From Talpa occidentalis (taxonomy: Eukaryota > Chordata > Mammalia > Eulipotyphla > Talpidae), in NCBI RefSeq assembly GCF_014898055.3, contig NW_023605083.1:65093715-65157714 (forward strand): DNA of 64,000 bases. Direction: 5' to 3'. How positions within the stretch are numbered: the stretch's first letter is position 1; each line of letters begins with the position of its first letter. Below the pieces are notes generated by a model. The model saw only the letters and a program-made list of their open reading frames with translations, ran no database searches and was not told the origin of the DNA. Of the stretch, positions 9,537 to 20,181 are shown piece by piece. The position numbers and the translations under genes were made by a program.

Positions 9537-9789
9537 CTGCAAGTGCAGCCTTCTGTTCTTGTTCTCTCTACTCCCAATTCTCTGGCCACCGAAAGAGGTT
9601 TTTTCCTGCACCAAATAATTCTGTCACTGCAGAGAACACCTGGTGTCCTGCAATTCAATTCTGTTCTGACAGTAACTGGAGAAAGGACCAGATCCTGCAA
9701 AGGGAAGGCACAATACCACAAGATCACCCCAAGTTTGGAGACCAGTATGAAGTCCAGCTTGTCACTTGTGCTTCTGTGACCTGCTATAA

Positions 9790-10330
9790 ATCAGAGGTGC
9801 CCAATCCTTCAGGCTTTGTCATTTGTTAGCACAACTGAAAGAACTCAGGAAAGCTGTTTTCATACAAGATCAACAGTTTATTATAAAACAATTCAGGCCA
9901 GGAACAGTCAAGTAGAGGAGGGGCATAAGGCAGGGTATGTAGGAAGGTCTGTGGAGGCCCCAGAACCTGTCCAGGTGTGTCCCTCCCCACTCACATCTAC
10001 ATGGTCCCCAACCTGGACCCTGGAAATTAGGATTTTTATGGAGGCGTCATTACGTAGGCCTGGTTGGTTAAACCATTGGCTGTCGATGATTGAATCAACC
10101 TCCCATCCCTCTCCCCTCCCCAGAGGTTGGAGGTGAGACTGAAAGTTGCAACCCTGTAATCACAGGGTGGGTTCCCCTGGTAACCAGTTCCCAATCTGAG
10201 GCTGCCCCAAAGCACTGGGCCCCGTCCATGCCCAGCAATAACCTCATTATTACACAAAAAGACACAATAGTTGTAAAGATCCCTAGGATTTTAGTAGCTG
10301 TGTGTTGCAAACAATACTAGAGATCAAAGC
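9790..10330 (-). mobile_element. MLT2-like (ERVL) LTR relic
   Basis: The stretch around CAACAGTTTATTATAAAA, then TTTTTATGGAGGCGTCATTACGTAGGC, a GGTTAAACCATTGGC block, CCCAGAGGTTGGAGGTGAG, GAAAGTTGCAACCCTGTAATCAC and CCTCATTATTACACAAAAAGAC follows the order I remember for MLT2-type LTRs read antisense. TTTATT is AATAAA on the - strand. No coding remnant is present. It is an old endogenous retroviral LTR. The class name comes from memory. Confidence 0.55.
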
Positions 10331-11661
10331 TATATTTCCCATCACACTCCGCAGCTTGAGGGGTCACTTCTGGAGGCCTGCAGGTTAGGCCAGAGCTAGA
10401 GGCTCTGGACAAAAGAAGTTGAGTCCTGCTCTGGGTCGGCCCTTGGCCCACTCACCTCCCCCTAGCATCTCTGCCCACAAGCAAATGGAGGCCCACAGAC
10501 CAGGGCTCAATACCCAGGGGGTGGCCATCAAAAGCACTTAAATAAAGCCGACTTGAACATTTTTAGTTCTGAAGATTTATTTAATGAATTCAGGCTTGTT
10601 CAAATATTTCATAAACGGGAAACTCTTCCCAATGTGAGCAGTAAAGCTCTAGCTTAGCTGCCAACGTCAAGTCATTTTTCTGTCTTCCATCTACCTCCCA
10701 ACACATTTGAGTGCTTCCCAAGATTTAATGTGGCCAAATGTTCCTCAGCCATCATGTGTAACGCTTGTAAACACTGCCTATGTCTAACTGGGGAGGCCCT
10801 CCCCAATCCTATGTTGTAAGAAAGTGGACTTTTGGCATGATTGTGAAACAAGGGTTAATATCGCAAGAGTTTGTTGTCTCTGTTAAGAGAAGCGTGAGAA
10901 TATTAACATGTCTTTCCTCTTACCTCTAAATCTCCCCAAATCCTCCCCGATCTCTAAAACAGTGTCCACCTCCTGTATCAGCGGTAGGGAACCCACAGAG
11001 CCCCAGGACACTTGATACAGTGGTTTGTTTTTTCAGGGGTAAAGTGGACGATGTGACACATGGTTCTCCAGGGGTCTGAATGGTGTTGGCGGTGAGAAAG
11101 CATGTTTAAGGTTTTGGGTCACTTAGCACCAGATCCCAAGTGGCAGAAGTGCTCACATGTTATTTAATAAACTGTGTGTGGGTGTGTGTGTTGTTGGGGT
11201 GAAGGGAGGTGGACCTTCTCAAGCTCTGGGCTCTGAGTGCGAGCCGCATTTGACCAAGTGTGGCGCTGTCCCCAAACAACCCTCTGCCTTCCTTGAATAC
11301 ACAGCACCTTGGATCTGCCCCCACCCCCACCAGGCCTCACCAGGACCATGGCAAGGGCTTCCAACTGCCTCTCAGATCCACGTTTCTATTTCTACCTTCT
11401 CTTATCCTCACTGCAGACATGGAGCCAAGCAGATGCTTCCCCTTCTACCCTACTTAAAACTTACCTATTTCTCCTTGAACACCCAGAGTTCACTGCCAAC
11501 TCTTCAGCCTGGCACAGACGCTTTGCAGGCTTGAATACTCCAATCTCTCCGACATCAGTGTGGGTCATCCCTGACACCATCACACACTCCAGCTACAGAC
11601 ATTCCCAGTCCTTCCTGCACCTCTTGCTCATTTGCAATCTTTCCTCTCAAAAGACTCTAAT
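10331..11661. other. Intergenic, no gene recognised
   Basis: Only short open frames without family resemblance are present, plus a short TG-rich tract near 11175. No splice-linked exon set was found. Confidence 0.5.
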
Positions 11662-12330
11662 TGTTTCTTCAAGAATCAAGTTAGAGTAATGCATATTCAA
11701 AAAAGTAACGGAGCTTGCAAAAATAATGAAAAAAAAAAAAAAGACATTCCAGTGTTGATAAGAATGTGGAGAAAGACTTATTTGAACACCTGCAAATTTG
11801 TGCAACATCAGAAAACATTATTTATTGATTTATTTGGGCAAGTTTTTTTTTCTGATTTGGAGACTTTTTAAATCAACTTCGTTGAGGTATAAAATAAAAT
11901 GTACACATTTGAACTTTACAGTTCATCGAATCTTCACAAATAGACATGCAGGTGTAAATGCCATCATAATGAAAATATAGAACAATGCCATCCACTTCAG
12001 AAAGTTCCTTTGAGCCTTTTGCAGTCAAATTTGCTCTCCTCACCCCAGGCAACCTCTGACATGATTATCTTTATAGATGAATTGGGACTATTCTATAGCT
12101 TCATGTAAATGGAATCATATAGTATGTGCTCTGTGCAGACTGACTTTTGCTCAGCATGTTTTTGATTTATTCATGTTACCTGCATCTCATTGATTCATTC
12201 CTTTTCATTGCTGAGTAATATTCCATCGAATGAAAAGCCACCACATACTTTCCTTTTTCCTATTCGTGGATATTTGAATGGTTTCTAGGTTCCTATTTTG
12301 AAAAATGCTCAAGTCTTATGAAAGGCATAC
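11662..12330 (-). repeat. Old L1M-type 3' end, arm 2 of the inverted pair
   Basis: The + strand carries typical reversed L1 3'-end landmarks: TGTACACATTTGAAC, ATATAGAACAATGCCATCC, TGGAATCATATAGTATG, GCTCAGCATG and TTGCTGAGTAATATTCCAT. Positions 11762-11945 match 8958-9140 in reverse complement. Confidence 0.7.
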
Positions 12331-13376
12331 TCTTCTTCTCTTAAATGGATTGGCAATTTTAAAGGCATGTCATACTCTCTGACATGAGACTTCAAGTGGG
12401 GTATCAGTATAAAACGCTACAGACAACTGTAGCTCATAAAGCTGGAAAAGTAAAATAAAAAGCTATAAAGAGAGGATAGAATTAAGTAGGTTAGAATATT
12501 TGGGATGTGATAAGGTTTATAAATCCATTAAATGACAGCTACCAACTAGGCTGAACCATGAGAAATTATTCAAAACATGCAATAAATAAGAATACAAAAT
12601 GGTCAGCATGCCATGAATATGTTCTGAAAATATTTATTTGGATGCATAAAGATTTGACCTTCCCCCTGTGGTGTAGAAATGCAAATGGGCAGTGGAATTA
12701 TTGATTCCAAAGTAATTACTGAATGCCCACTATGTGCTGGGCACTGTTTCAACATTGGGAACACATTGGGAAGAAGAGAGACAAGCTCCCTACTTGCATG
12801 CTGGGGGTGGAGATGCAAGGTTTTAACGTCCTGTTTAGATGTAGGGAGATGGTTCCAGTGATACACTTACTAGACATAGATGTCACCTGAGATGCTCTCC
12901 TCTTTCGGAAATGTCCCTGCCTGCAGGGTAGCTGAGACCCCCTGAACTTTGGCTCTTCCATGGTTGCACACTAAGTTGGAGTAGACTCCATATTTGCCCT
13001 CACCCTCCAAACTCTCCCCTACCCCACACCCCACATGGATACCACACTAGCCTGGGAACTAAGGTGACTTCAACTTTTGATTGGTGGCTCTATCTGCTCA
13101 GGTGTGGGTACTTTGGAAAAGGAAGTGGATGAAAACCTGTGCAATTGCTTTGCAGTTCCTGGATTGAAATCCAGACATGTTAATTGATACCCTCCAGTCC
13201 ACGCCCACCTTGGCTCTGAATAGACAGACCTTTGTGCCCTAGACACCCCTCCAGGTCAGGGACCCAAATTACACTTGGACTGGGAGACTTTGGAGGATGG
13301 AGAAAAGGTTTTGTACAAGGTATTTTCCAAACTGGATTGTGTCCAACAAGGTCCTGAGATCCCGCCCACAGCTCCC
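12331..13376. other. ORM upstream region
   Basis: This is spacer before ORM, with a small MIR-like block near 12719-12765 (CCCACTATGTGCTGGGCACTGT). The last few hundred bases should hold the liver and acute-phase control elements known for ORM genes (C/EBP, glucocorticoid, IL-6 response). ATTTTCCAAAC and GATTGTGTCCAAC near 13322-13346 are C/EBP-like by eye only. Confidence 0.4.
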
Positions 13377-13384
13377 TACAAAAG
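13377..13384 (+). promoter_or_regulatory. Non-canonical TATA box of ORM
   Basis: TACAAAAG lies 57-64 bases upstream of the start codon, putting transcription initiation near 13405-13410. This gives the short 5' UTR typical of ORM genes. The spacing and single candidate support the call. It is not experimentally shown here. Confidence 0.6.
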
Positions 13385-13440
13385 TCCCTGCACCCTCCAG
13401 CCGCCAGTGCTGCCTAGCTGCAGGTGCCTCTCATATCAGC

Positions 13441-13554
13441 ATGGTGCTGCCCTGGGCCCTCACTGTCCTGAGCCTCCTTCCTCTGCTGAGTGCCCAGAGC
13501 CCAGAATGTGCCAACTTCACGGCGAAGCCCATCACCAATGTCACTTTGGACTGG
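13441..13554 (+). CDS. ORM1: ORM exon 1 (coding part)
   Basis: It encodes residues 1-38: the signal peptide, Cys23, and the sequons NFT and NVT, ending LDW. The donor is TGG/GTGAGT, phase 0. The ATG at 13441 is the first after the TATA-like box and gives a signal peptide nearly identical to human. Confidence 0.95.
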
Positions 13555-16504
13555 GTGAGTGCCTGCGCACCATTTGCTGATGGTCTGTGCCCTCTCCTGG
13601 GTCCTGGGGTGCAGTTCTGATCCACAGGTAGAAGTTAGAGGCAATTCATGACCCCCAAAATCAGTGGCCCCATTGCAATTTCTTAGGGAACACTGAGCTA
13701 AGCACAGAGGGGCCACCCGGGCTGGGTGGGTGGTGTTGCATGGAGCAGGTTCTTGGATATCCATTCCCCACCTGGAGCCCTGTCTTCCTGTTTGCAAAAT
13801 GGAGGGACATCAGCCTAAGACTCGCCGCAGCTGAGCATCCAGGACTCAGGTCCAGCCTCCATCACCCCTGGCTTCTCCCCAGCTCTCTGGCAAGTGGTTC
13901 TATGTTGCCGCGATATTCCGCAAGCCTGAGGTCAATCAGTCAGCTAAAATGGTCCGCTCGGCCTTCTTCTACTTTGCCCCCAACCAGATGGAGGACAAGA
14001 TATACACCAGAGAGTACCAGACCATGTAAGATTCCCACAGCCCCTCTTCCAGTCCCAGTTGCTGACTTGAACGTTCCTCCCTTTTCCTGCAGGGGGAGGG
14101 ATGACTGTAATGGCCACCTGACTCTTGCCCCAATGTCTGATGTGCAATGGTCCACTTCTCCCTGACTGTCTTACTGCTTTTCTCCCTGTTGCCTGGCCTA
14201 GTGGGGACCACTGCATTTACAACAGTAGCCACTTGATGGTCCAGCGGAAGAATGGGACCGTGGTCAGAGAAGGTAAGGGTCAGGGCGAGGATAGGGGTGG
14301 TTTGGAGGGAGGGTGGACCAGTCTAAGAAGGGGCCCCGACAACAAGGTCCTGAAGGCTTTGGGCACAGAGAACACAGGACAGACGCCCATGCTGCACACA
14401 CCTGTCAGTAATAACTGCACATTTTGAACTCTTGCTGTGTGCCAGGCACTGTTGGAAATTCTTCACAGCAATGAACCCACTGAATTCTCACCTGCAGCCC
14501 TAGGAGAACATTACAGTGATCCGACGAGGAATTGGAGATACAGACCTCAAGTGGTTTCCCCTGCACCACACACTTGGAATTAGGGCTAGGATTCAAATCC
14601 AGGGCTGACTCCAGACCTGTCTGTCTCTCAACTGCTTTCCCCTTTGGGAGCTAAGGGTGGTGACTTCACCCAGCCCCACTATCACCACCAGAGGGCACCC
14701 AGTGGGAGCACAGGAATGCTGACTTAGCTGGCAGGCCTTAGGCCCCTGCTGGGGCCTCACCTCCTCTAGATGGCCAGAGGGCCCTGACAGGTGGTTTCCG
14801 GGAGGCTCCTATGATTCCCCATACTACTCAAATGCTCAGGTCAGGCCTGGCACACAGCAGGAGCTGGGCTATGTGGCCAGAGCCTTCAACAATGGGGTCT
14901 GTGCCACCCTGGGCACCCCAAGGTGTCCTCGCCTCTGATACATGATTCACTATGACCGCTGGCCCTGATCTCACCAGACACTTTCTCCTCCAGAAAATGG
15001 CACAGCATCTTTTGCCTACCTGCTGCTCAGCAAGAACTCCAGGAGCTTCATGTTTTCTGCTCATCCACAAGATAAGCAGAAAATGGCCCTGTCCATCTTT
15101 GGTAGGTATTCCTCAAGCTCCCATCCCACACTGGCCTTGGCCCACAACCACCTCTTCCTGGGGTTGGCCCTAAGAACACCTACCCTTCCTGGCCTTCCTC
15201 AAGGATCCCAGCACCCTCAGCCAGCCCCTTGCTCCTTCCTGCAGCTGACAAGCCCCAATTGAGCGAGGAGCAGCTGAATGAGTTCCATGAAGTCATGGAG
15301 TGCATGGGCATGCACAAGTCAGAGATCATTCCCACAGATGAGAAAAAGGTGAGTGCAAGGAGCACTGACAGTGCTGCCAGGGTAGCCCATTGGCCCAGGG
15401 AGGGAAAGCTGGCACCCAGGGTTGCACAGCAAGACCGATGTCCTGCTCTGAAACACCCTCTTGCTGCCGGGACAGTTGATCTTCGCAGAGGCCACAGGGT
15501 GGACTAGAATCCAGGAGGGAAAAGGCAGTGGGAACCTGAAAGAATGCTGGATGAGGTGGGGAATGTGAGAGGCTACCAGGAGGGGGCAGCACAGCCAAGG
15601 AGCTGCAGTGGGAATTTGGGGAAGAGACTCACACAGGGAATTCTCACTGATGACTGCTGCCACATCCTAGTTTCTCATACTCCTACTGAGGGAATGGAAA
15701 CTGGTGTTTACCAAACTGCAGCAAATCCAGGTCACCATCCTGACATTTGTTCTGAGTGTTATCTGTGTAACAGTCTCCTTAACATTTTCTTTAATCCTGT
15801 GTTTATGTTTTGAACCTGTATAAGGTTTTCCTTGCTCCTATTCAGAACAATACTCTGAAATCACAGCACTGATAAGCAGTTTCCACTTACATGGAACTAC
15901 TTCATGATTATGAAAATGAGAAGAGCTTCCTCAGCTTTGCCCCTAAGGTCATCTCCCTTGACTGCCGTGGCACCCCTCATCTCCTTGCTCCCAGGAACCC
16001 TTGGAAAGGCTTATGAACCCAGGCCCTGGAGTTGGTCGCCTGGCCTGCAGCCTGCCCCTCCACCCACTGGCTGGGAGCCTAGGACAGGCCACGTGGCTGC
16101 CCCAACACTCAGTGGCATCATCTGCAAAATGGGGACGTTGTGAGGGATTCAGGAGACAGGGCGAAATGCTTGGCAGTTACATGCTCAGGAAGTGCCAGCC
16201 ATTCTAAAGGGTTGAGCCCCCATTGTGGAGGTGAAGAAGCTGAGGCTCAGAGAGGGAAAGTGACTCACTCCAGGTCACACAGCAAGGAAGCAGCAAATCC
16301 TGGTTTGCCGCCCTGGATGGCCAGTGCCATTGTCCTGAGCTCAGTAACTGCGGCAGGAGTTACTGAGTTACTCCTGCCGCAGCCCCTCGCCTCCCACCTA
16401 TGGTGTTTCCTTCTCCCACTACCTTCTAGGATCAGTGTGGGCCGCTGGAGAAGCAGCACGAGGAAGAGAGGAAGAAGGAGCAGGAGGGGGCCAAAGAAGA
16501 GTGA
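13441..16504 (+). CDS. ORM1: Alpha-1-acid glycoprotein (orosomucoid), 6 exons
   Basis: Joining 13441-13554, 13883-14025, 14202-14272, 14994-15101, 15245-15348 and 16430-16504 gives 615 nt, or 204 residues plus stop (human: 201). All introns are GT-AG and the phases close exactly. Residues 1-18 are a signal peptide (MVLPWALTVLSLLPLLSA). The mature chain starts with Gln19, as in human. The lipocalin GxW motif is GKW at 41-43. Cys23, 90, 165 and 183 match the two conserved disulphides. Six N-glycosylation sequons lie at N25, 33, 56, 93, 103 and 111. The C-terminus is the charged tail typical of the family. The protein is a liver-secreted plasma lipocalin that binds basic and neutral drugs, steroids and lipids and rises in the acute phase. 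Only one ORM copy is in the window. Whether it is the orthologue of human ORM1 or ORM2 cannot be decided. Confidence 0.96.
13883..14025 (+). CDS. ORM1: ORM exon 2
   Basis: It encodes residues 39-86, starting LSGKWFYVAAIF with the lipocalin GxW signature and ending YQT plus a split codon. The acceptor is CCCCAG and the donor AT/GTAAGA. The NQS sequon is present. The site corresponding to human N72 reads PNQM and is not a sequon. Confidence 0.95.
14202..14272 (+). CDS. ORM1: ORM exon 3
   Basis: It encodes GDHCIYNSSHLMVQRKNGTV and the following few residues, including Cys90 and sequons N93 and N103. The acceptor is GGCCTAG and the donor AG/GTAAGG. Confidence 0.95.
14404..14640 (-). repeat. MIR-like relic in ORM intron 3
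   Basis: It has GTGTGCCAGGCACTGTTGGA, a CCTAGGAGAACATTACAG stretch and AGGATTCAAATCCAGGGCTG in the order of an antisense MIR element. It is diverged. Confidence 0.55.
14994..15101 (+). CDS. ORM1: ORM exon 4
   Basis: It encodes ENGTASFAYLLLSKNSRSFM through KMALSIF. The NGT at residue 111 is a sequon I do not recall in human ORM1. The acceptor is CTCCAG and the donor TTTG/GTAGGT. Confidence 0.94.
15245..15348 (+). CDS. ORM1: ORM exon 5
   Basis: It encodes ADKPQLSEEQLNEFHEVMEC and onward to DEKK, including Cys165. The C-terminal helix of the lipocalin fold lies here. The acceptor is CTGCAG and the donor AAAAAG/GTGAGT. Confidence 0.95.
16205..16315 (-). repeat. MIR relic in ORM intron 5
   Basis: GAAGCTGAGGCTCAGAGAGG, AAGTGACTCACTCCAGG, TCACACAGCAAGG and a TCCTGGTTTG ending give a clear antisense MIR core. 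Confidence 0.75.
16348..16382. repeat. Perfect inverted repeat (hairpin) before ORM exon 6
   Basis: CTGCGGCAGGAGT (16348-16360) and its exact reverse complement ACTCCTGCCGCAG (16370-16382) flank a 9-base loop. The structure ends 47 bases before the exon 6 acceptor. Confidence 0.95.
16430..16504 (+). CDS. ORM1: ORM exon 6, terminal coding exon
   Basis: It encodes DQCGPLEKQHEEERKKEQEG and AKEE before TGA, including Cys183. The charged Glu/Lys tail aligns with human DKCEPLEKQHEKERK. The acceptor is CTTCTAG. Confidence 0.95.
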   Translation, partial: DQCGPLEKQHEEERKKEQEGAKEE

Positions 16505-16593
16505 GCACTGGGTTAGAACATCCGGGAATTTGGGGGTCATTCCCAGCCCCTTGCCCCACTCTTTGTACCTCAGTTCTTTCCTTCAGATGTATC

Positions 16594-16599
16594 AGTAAA
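16594..16599 (+). terminator. ORM poly(A) signal (AGTAAA)
   Basis: AGTAAA, a common variant hexamer, lies 90 bases after the stop codon. No AATAAA is seen nearby. A short 3' UTR fits ORM genes. Confidence 0.6.
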
Positions 16600-16619
16600 G
16601 TCTACATTTGGCAATTGCT

Positions 16620-18692
16620 GGAGGTCATTTGCGCATTCACTTATACATTCACTTGTTTTTTCATTCATGATGAAGCAGCCCCCAGTTGAGCCTTGGCCGA
16701 TCATGGGATGAGACCCTTCCCCTGGCTTGTAACGCCCAGCACATGGGGGGGCTGGATGATACACTTGTGCTGTGGGAGCCCAGCTGGACAAGGTTCCTTC
16801 TGCGGTGGGGAAATCTTAGAAGGCTTCCTGGAAGGGGCATCTAAATCAGTCTCCTAAGATTAGTGATGCTGGTGTGCATTGTTAGTTTAGCCCTTGAACC
16901 AACACAGGTTCTTGTGCCAGGAAGCTGTGAAAAGAATTTGCAGACAAATTAGATAAGGAGAGAAACTTTCAGAAAGTATATTTAAAAGAAAAAAGCAAGG
17001 ACTGCAGCTTTGCTGAACTTGGGAGGGGCAAAGATGCCCTTGTGGGCCTGTGTCTAGGGGTGTTTAAACCTTTTGTTTCTCTATTCTGACATCTCATCTT
17101 CCTACTTCATGATTGGCTCTTTCTCCTAGTGGCCCTAGTCCTGTGGGCAGATGTGCTGATTTTCCTAGCTCTTATCTTAGAGTTTCTCTTTTTACCTCCC
17201 CTGTCCAAGGTTTCTTAAAATTTACTACCCTTATCTCAGAAGAGTCTGAGATAGTGCTGTCCCTGAAGCTGGCTCATTAACCCTAACTTGCCCCGGGACT
17301 CATTAGGAGCTTAATAATACCTGCTGTTCTTACTATAAGCCAGGTATCTAAGAGAAAAAGTTTAGGGAACGTCTAGGTAGATGCTGAAGTTGATGTGGCT
17401 AAGGGATGGCGAGAACTGAAGCACATGGGCCATTTCTGAGGGACCCTACTGCACGCCTCACCTTGGCCATCTGCCTGCCGGGGAAGGCATGGCTGACAGG
17501 TGGCTGCTGTGAGCACCTTGACAAGAGTGGGCAGGGGAGATTGGGAGGACTCGGGACCTCATCTTTCTATGAAAGGTTCTCGGGTGTCCACCAGGAAGGA
17601 GGGTTAGAGACCTAGGGGTTATGTTGGCCCCGAGAAACCGGGTGACATCCTGCAAATAGGTTTGGAGCCCTTGACATGAGCCATGTGAGGCAAGTCCACG
17701 GAGAGGCATAAGCAGTACTGAGCGCCTGAAGCCAGGGATCCAGCAAAGAAGGGGGCCTCCTTCCAGACCCTGGGGTTTTGGGATTTGTGGCTGTGTGAAG
17801 GGAGCAGCACCACTGAGGTAAGAACAAACACATTAAGTGAATGTTGGTACTTGGGCAGCTCCACACGTGAGCGGCCTGAGCCACCCAGAGCAACTGGATG
17901 ATGACTGGCACCAGTGCCCAGTCCCGTGACTCAGGTCAGCACCCTGTGTCTCCCCTATAAGGCCAGGCTGCCCAGACCCAACTCCATACCCTTTGCTCAA
18001 AGCTGGGGTGACTGCTCTGTGCAGGGGTAAGGAATACAAGGTACTCAGGCTGTTTTTCCAGCAGCCTCTACAGCTGCCACCTGCGGCCTTGTTTTCCTCC
18101 CAGGTCGCATGACCTGCACGTGATACCCTGTTAATGCAAAAAGCACTTGGAGCACGAGCACAGGCATGTGCCCCTATGGTTACCCACACCCAGGCCAGGC
18201 TGAGCAGCAGAGGGCACTGGGTGCGTGCATATATAAAACTGGACACCTGGGCCAAGAGGGCGAGGGATAAAAGGGGAGATTTGCAGGGACTCAGTTGCTA
18301 CCTCTCTGCCTACCTGTCTGGTTCCCTGCTTCAGCTTTAAGGGCCTGTCAAATCTACTGAGGGCTCCAAAATTCTTTTTTCATCTGCCTAAATCAGCAAT
18401 GAATCTACCCCACCAAGGCATGGGGTATCTTTTCGAAGCTGGGGGCCATGCTGGGCCTCATCTCAGTTCCCCCTTGTGACATCCCCAGAATATGAGCTGA
18501 GCCTTTTGGTCCCAGAGAAGGGGCTACACCAGGAGGCTCAGCTCCTACCAGGAATCATCCCCATGAGGGTTTCTTTCAGCAGCTGCCCTGTGCAACTCCG
18601 AGAAGTACCAGCTGAAAAGTGTCCTGGGTGGCCGGGTGAATTAGAGGAAAATTAGAGGAGTGGGCATATTAGAGGAAAAGCAGATGGAAAAA
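16620..18692. other. ORM-AKNA spacer, no gene recognised
   Basis: The A+T-rich 16880-17400 part looks like an old interspersed repeat, but I cannot name it. GCATATATAAAAC at 18227-18239 is TATA-like, with no exon following that I can support. No second ORM copy with the six-exon pattern is visible. Confidence 0.45.
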
Positions 18693-18930
18693 AAAGTTGG
18701 GGAGAAAAGCTTCATGGAGGTTTGGGAAGAGAAACAAAAAGGAGTGACAGTGAAAAACCTTCCTGGAAGCTTAGAAAGGGAACAGAAGAAAAGAGTTGGG
18801 AGAAAAAACTCCATGGAGGTTTAGGAGGAGAAATAAGTCAGAGAAAAAACTTGATGGTTTAGGAAAACTGAAGAAAAAGGAGTTGGGAGGAAAACACTTC
18901 ATGGAGGTATAGGAAGAGAAACCTGGAACA
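18693..18930. repeat. Purine-rich minisatellite, ~47-bp unit, five copies
   Basis: Units of the form AGTTGGGAGAAAAACTCCATGG plus AGGTTTAGGAAGAGAAAC start near 18693, 18741, 18790, 18836 and 18881. The first, third and fifth are most alike. The second and fourth are shorter variants. Confidence 0.8.
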
Positions 18931-19339
18931 AGAAGATGGGCTGGGGAGATGCCATGGGCTGTTCTGGAAGACATTCCTGTCAATAAGACCCATACCAGGA
19001 GGGTTGGGGTGCAGGCTGTGGGGAGCACGCTGGGTCCAGTGCTCGGTAAAGGCAGCTGTTTGCTGGAAAAGAAGACCTAGGGAGTCCAGGCTTGCGGCTC
19101 TGCAAACACTTGCTGTTTCTCATGTCTCTGGTCTCAGTGTGAAGGGTTTTGGTTCTGAGATAGGCAGGACGGGATGCTGGGGAAAGAGAAGCCAGCCGAG
19201 GGGGGCAGGCAGGGTCTGGAAAAGAGCCCTCAATGGCTCCCCCTGGTGAGGGCTTGGCTAAGCATCCACCTTCTCCCTGACAGGATTTAGAAACCTAAGT
19301 CCATGACACATGCCACAGGTGTGGGCGAGTTTGGGAATG
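18931..19339. other. Spacer downstream of AKNA
   Basis: Nothing recognisable is seen between the minisatellite and the end of the AKNA transcript. Confidence 0.45.
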
Positions 19340-20181
19340 ATTTTTTGTAGCCTTTTCTTTATTTCAGATCAACAGTTACTTCATTTGTCCTCATAACGAA
19401 AATAGAACTTTAAATGCTTCAAATATACAAACATCACTGATGCACACACATTCTAGAAAATGCTGAGGTCCGTACTGCTAGGGGCTGGGGGAGCAGGAGA
19501 AGGCTGGCCTCATGTCCACAGATCGGGTGGCAGGTAGCTGGCCATTCACCAGATTCCACAGGTGTCCCAGGGGCAGGCCTGGGGGCTCAGGATGAGGTAC
19601 CGAGGGGGACTATGGGGAAGGCCTCTCCCACTGTGGAGAAGCCTGGAGCATATCCTGAGGCCCGATATCCCAGTGGCCTCAAAATGGCCTACAGACCACC
19701 AGTCTCCAGGAGAACATTCCCACCGCAGAAACTCTTACTCTGGAGTGGCTGGTCATAGGCAGGGGTTCGGTTTGTGCCAGCGACCCTGGTCTTTCCCTTC
19801 TTATCTGACCTCCTGAGGAGGCTCCCAGACCAGGAAAGCTTGCATTAAAAAAACTGTCCATTTGTACATAAAATACACATTATTAGCAGGAGGTGGGCTG
19901 TGGAGGAGGACTAGATAAGACTCCCAGATATTGCATCAGGACAGAGGCGGCGATATCCCGGCACCCCCTCCAGGTGCTGGCCCCTGGGAAGTTACTTCCC
20001 TTGATAACTGGATGTCCCTCCATTAGGAAAATCGAGACCAGGCAGGACACCCCCTCCTCATGAGGCGTCTGGGGGGCCTTCGGGAGAGGCTCCGGCCAGC
20101 TCCTGGCCTGGGGAACAGCAGTGGCCTGCCCAACACCTGGTCATAGGTGCCATCTGAGGCTGCCCCCTCTGAGCCTGTGAA
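19340..20181 (-). other. AKNA: AKNA 3' UTR (inferred)
   Basis: This is non-coding sequence after the TGA at 20184-20182. The best poly(A) signal is AATAAA on the - strand (TTTATT at 19358-19363), which would give a UTR of about 0.83 kb. The extent is inferred. Confidence 0.55.
19358..19363 (-). terminator. Candidate AKNA poly(A) signal
   Basis: AATAAA on the - strand, about 820 bases past the stop codon, is followed by T/G-rich sequence downstream. Confidence 0.55.

Noticed and set aside
18227..18360. TATA-like GCATATATAAAAC suggesting a promoter
   Set aside because: No following exon, start codon context or LTR boundaries could be found.
18585..18645. Lipocalin-like looking codons near GAGAAGTACCAGCTG
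   Set aside because: There is no flanking splice structure, no GxW motif and the match is too short. It is not a second ORM or a pseudogene that I can defend.
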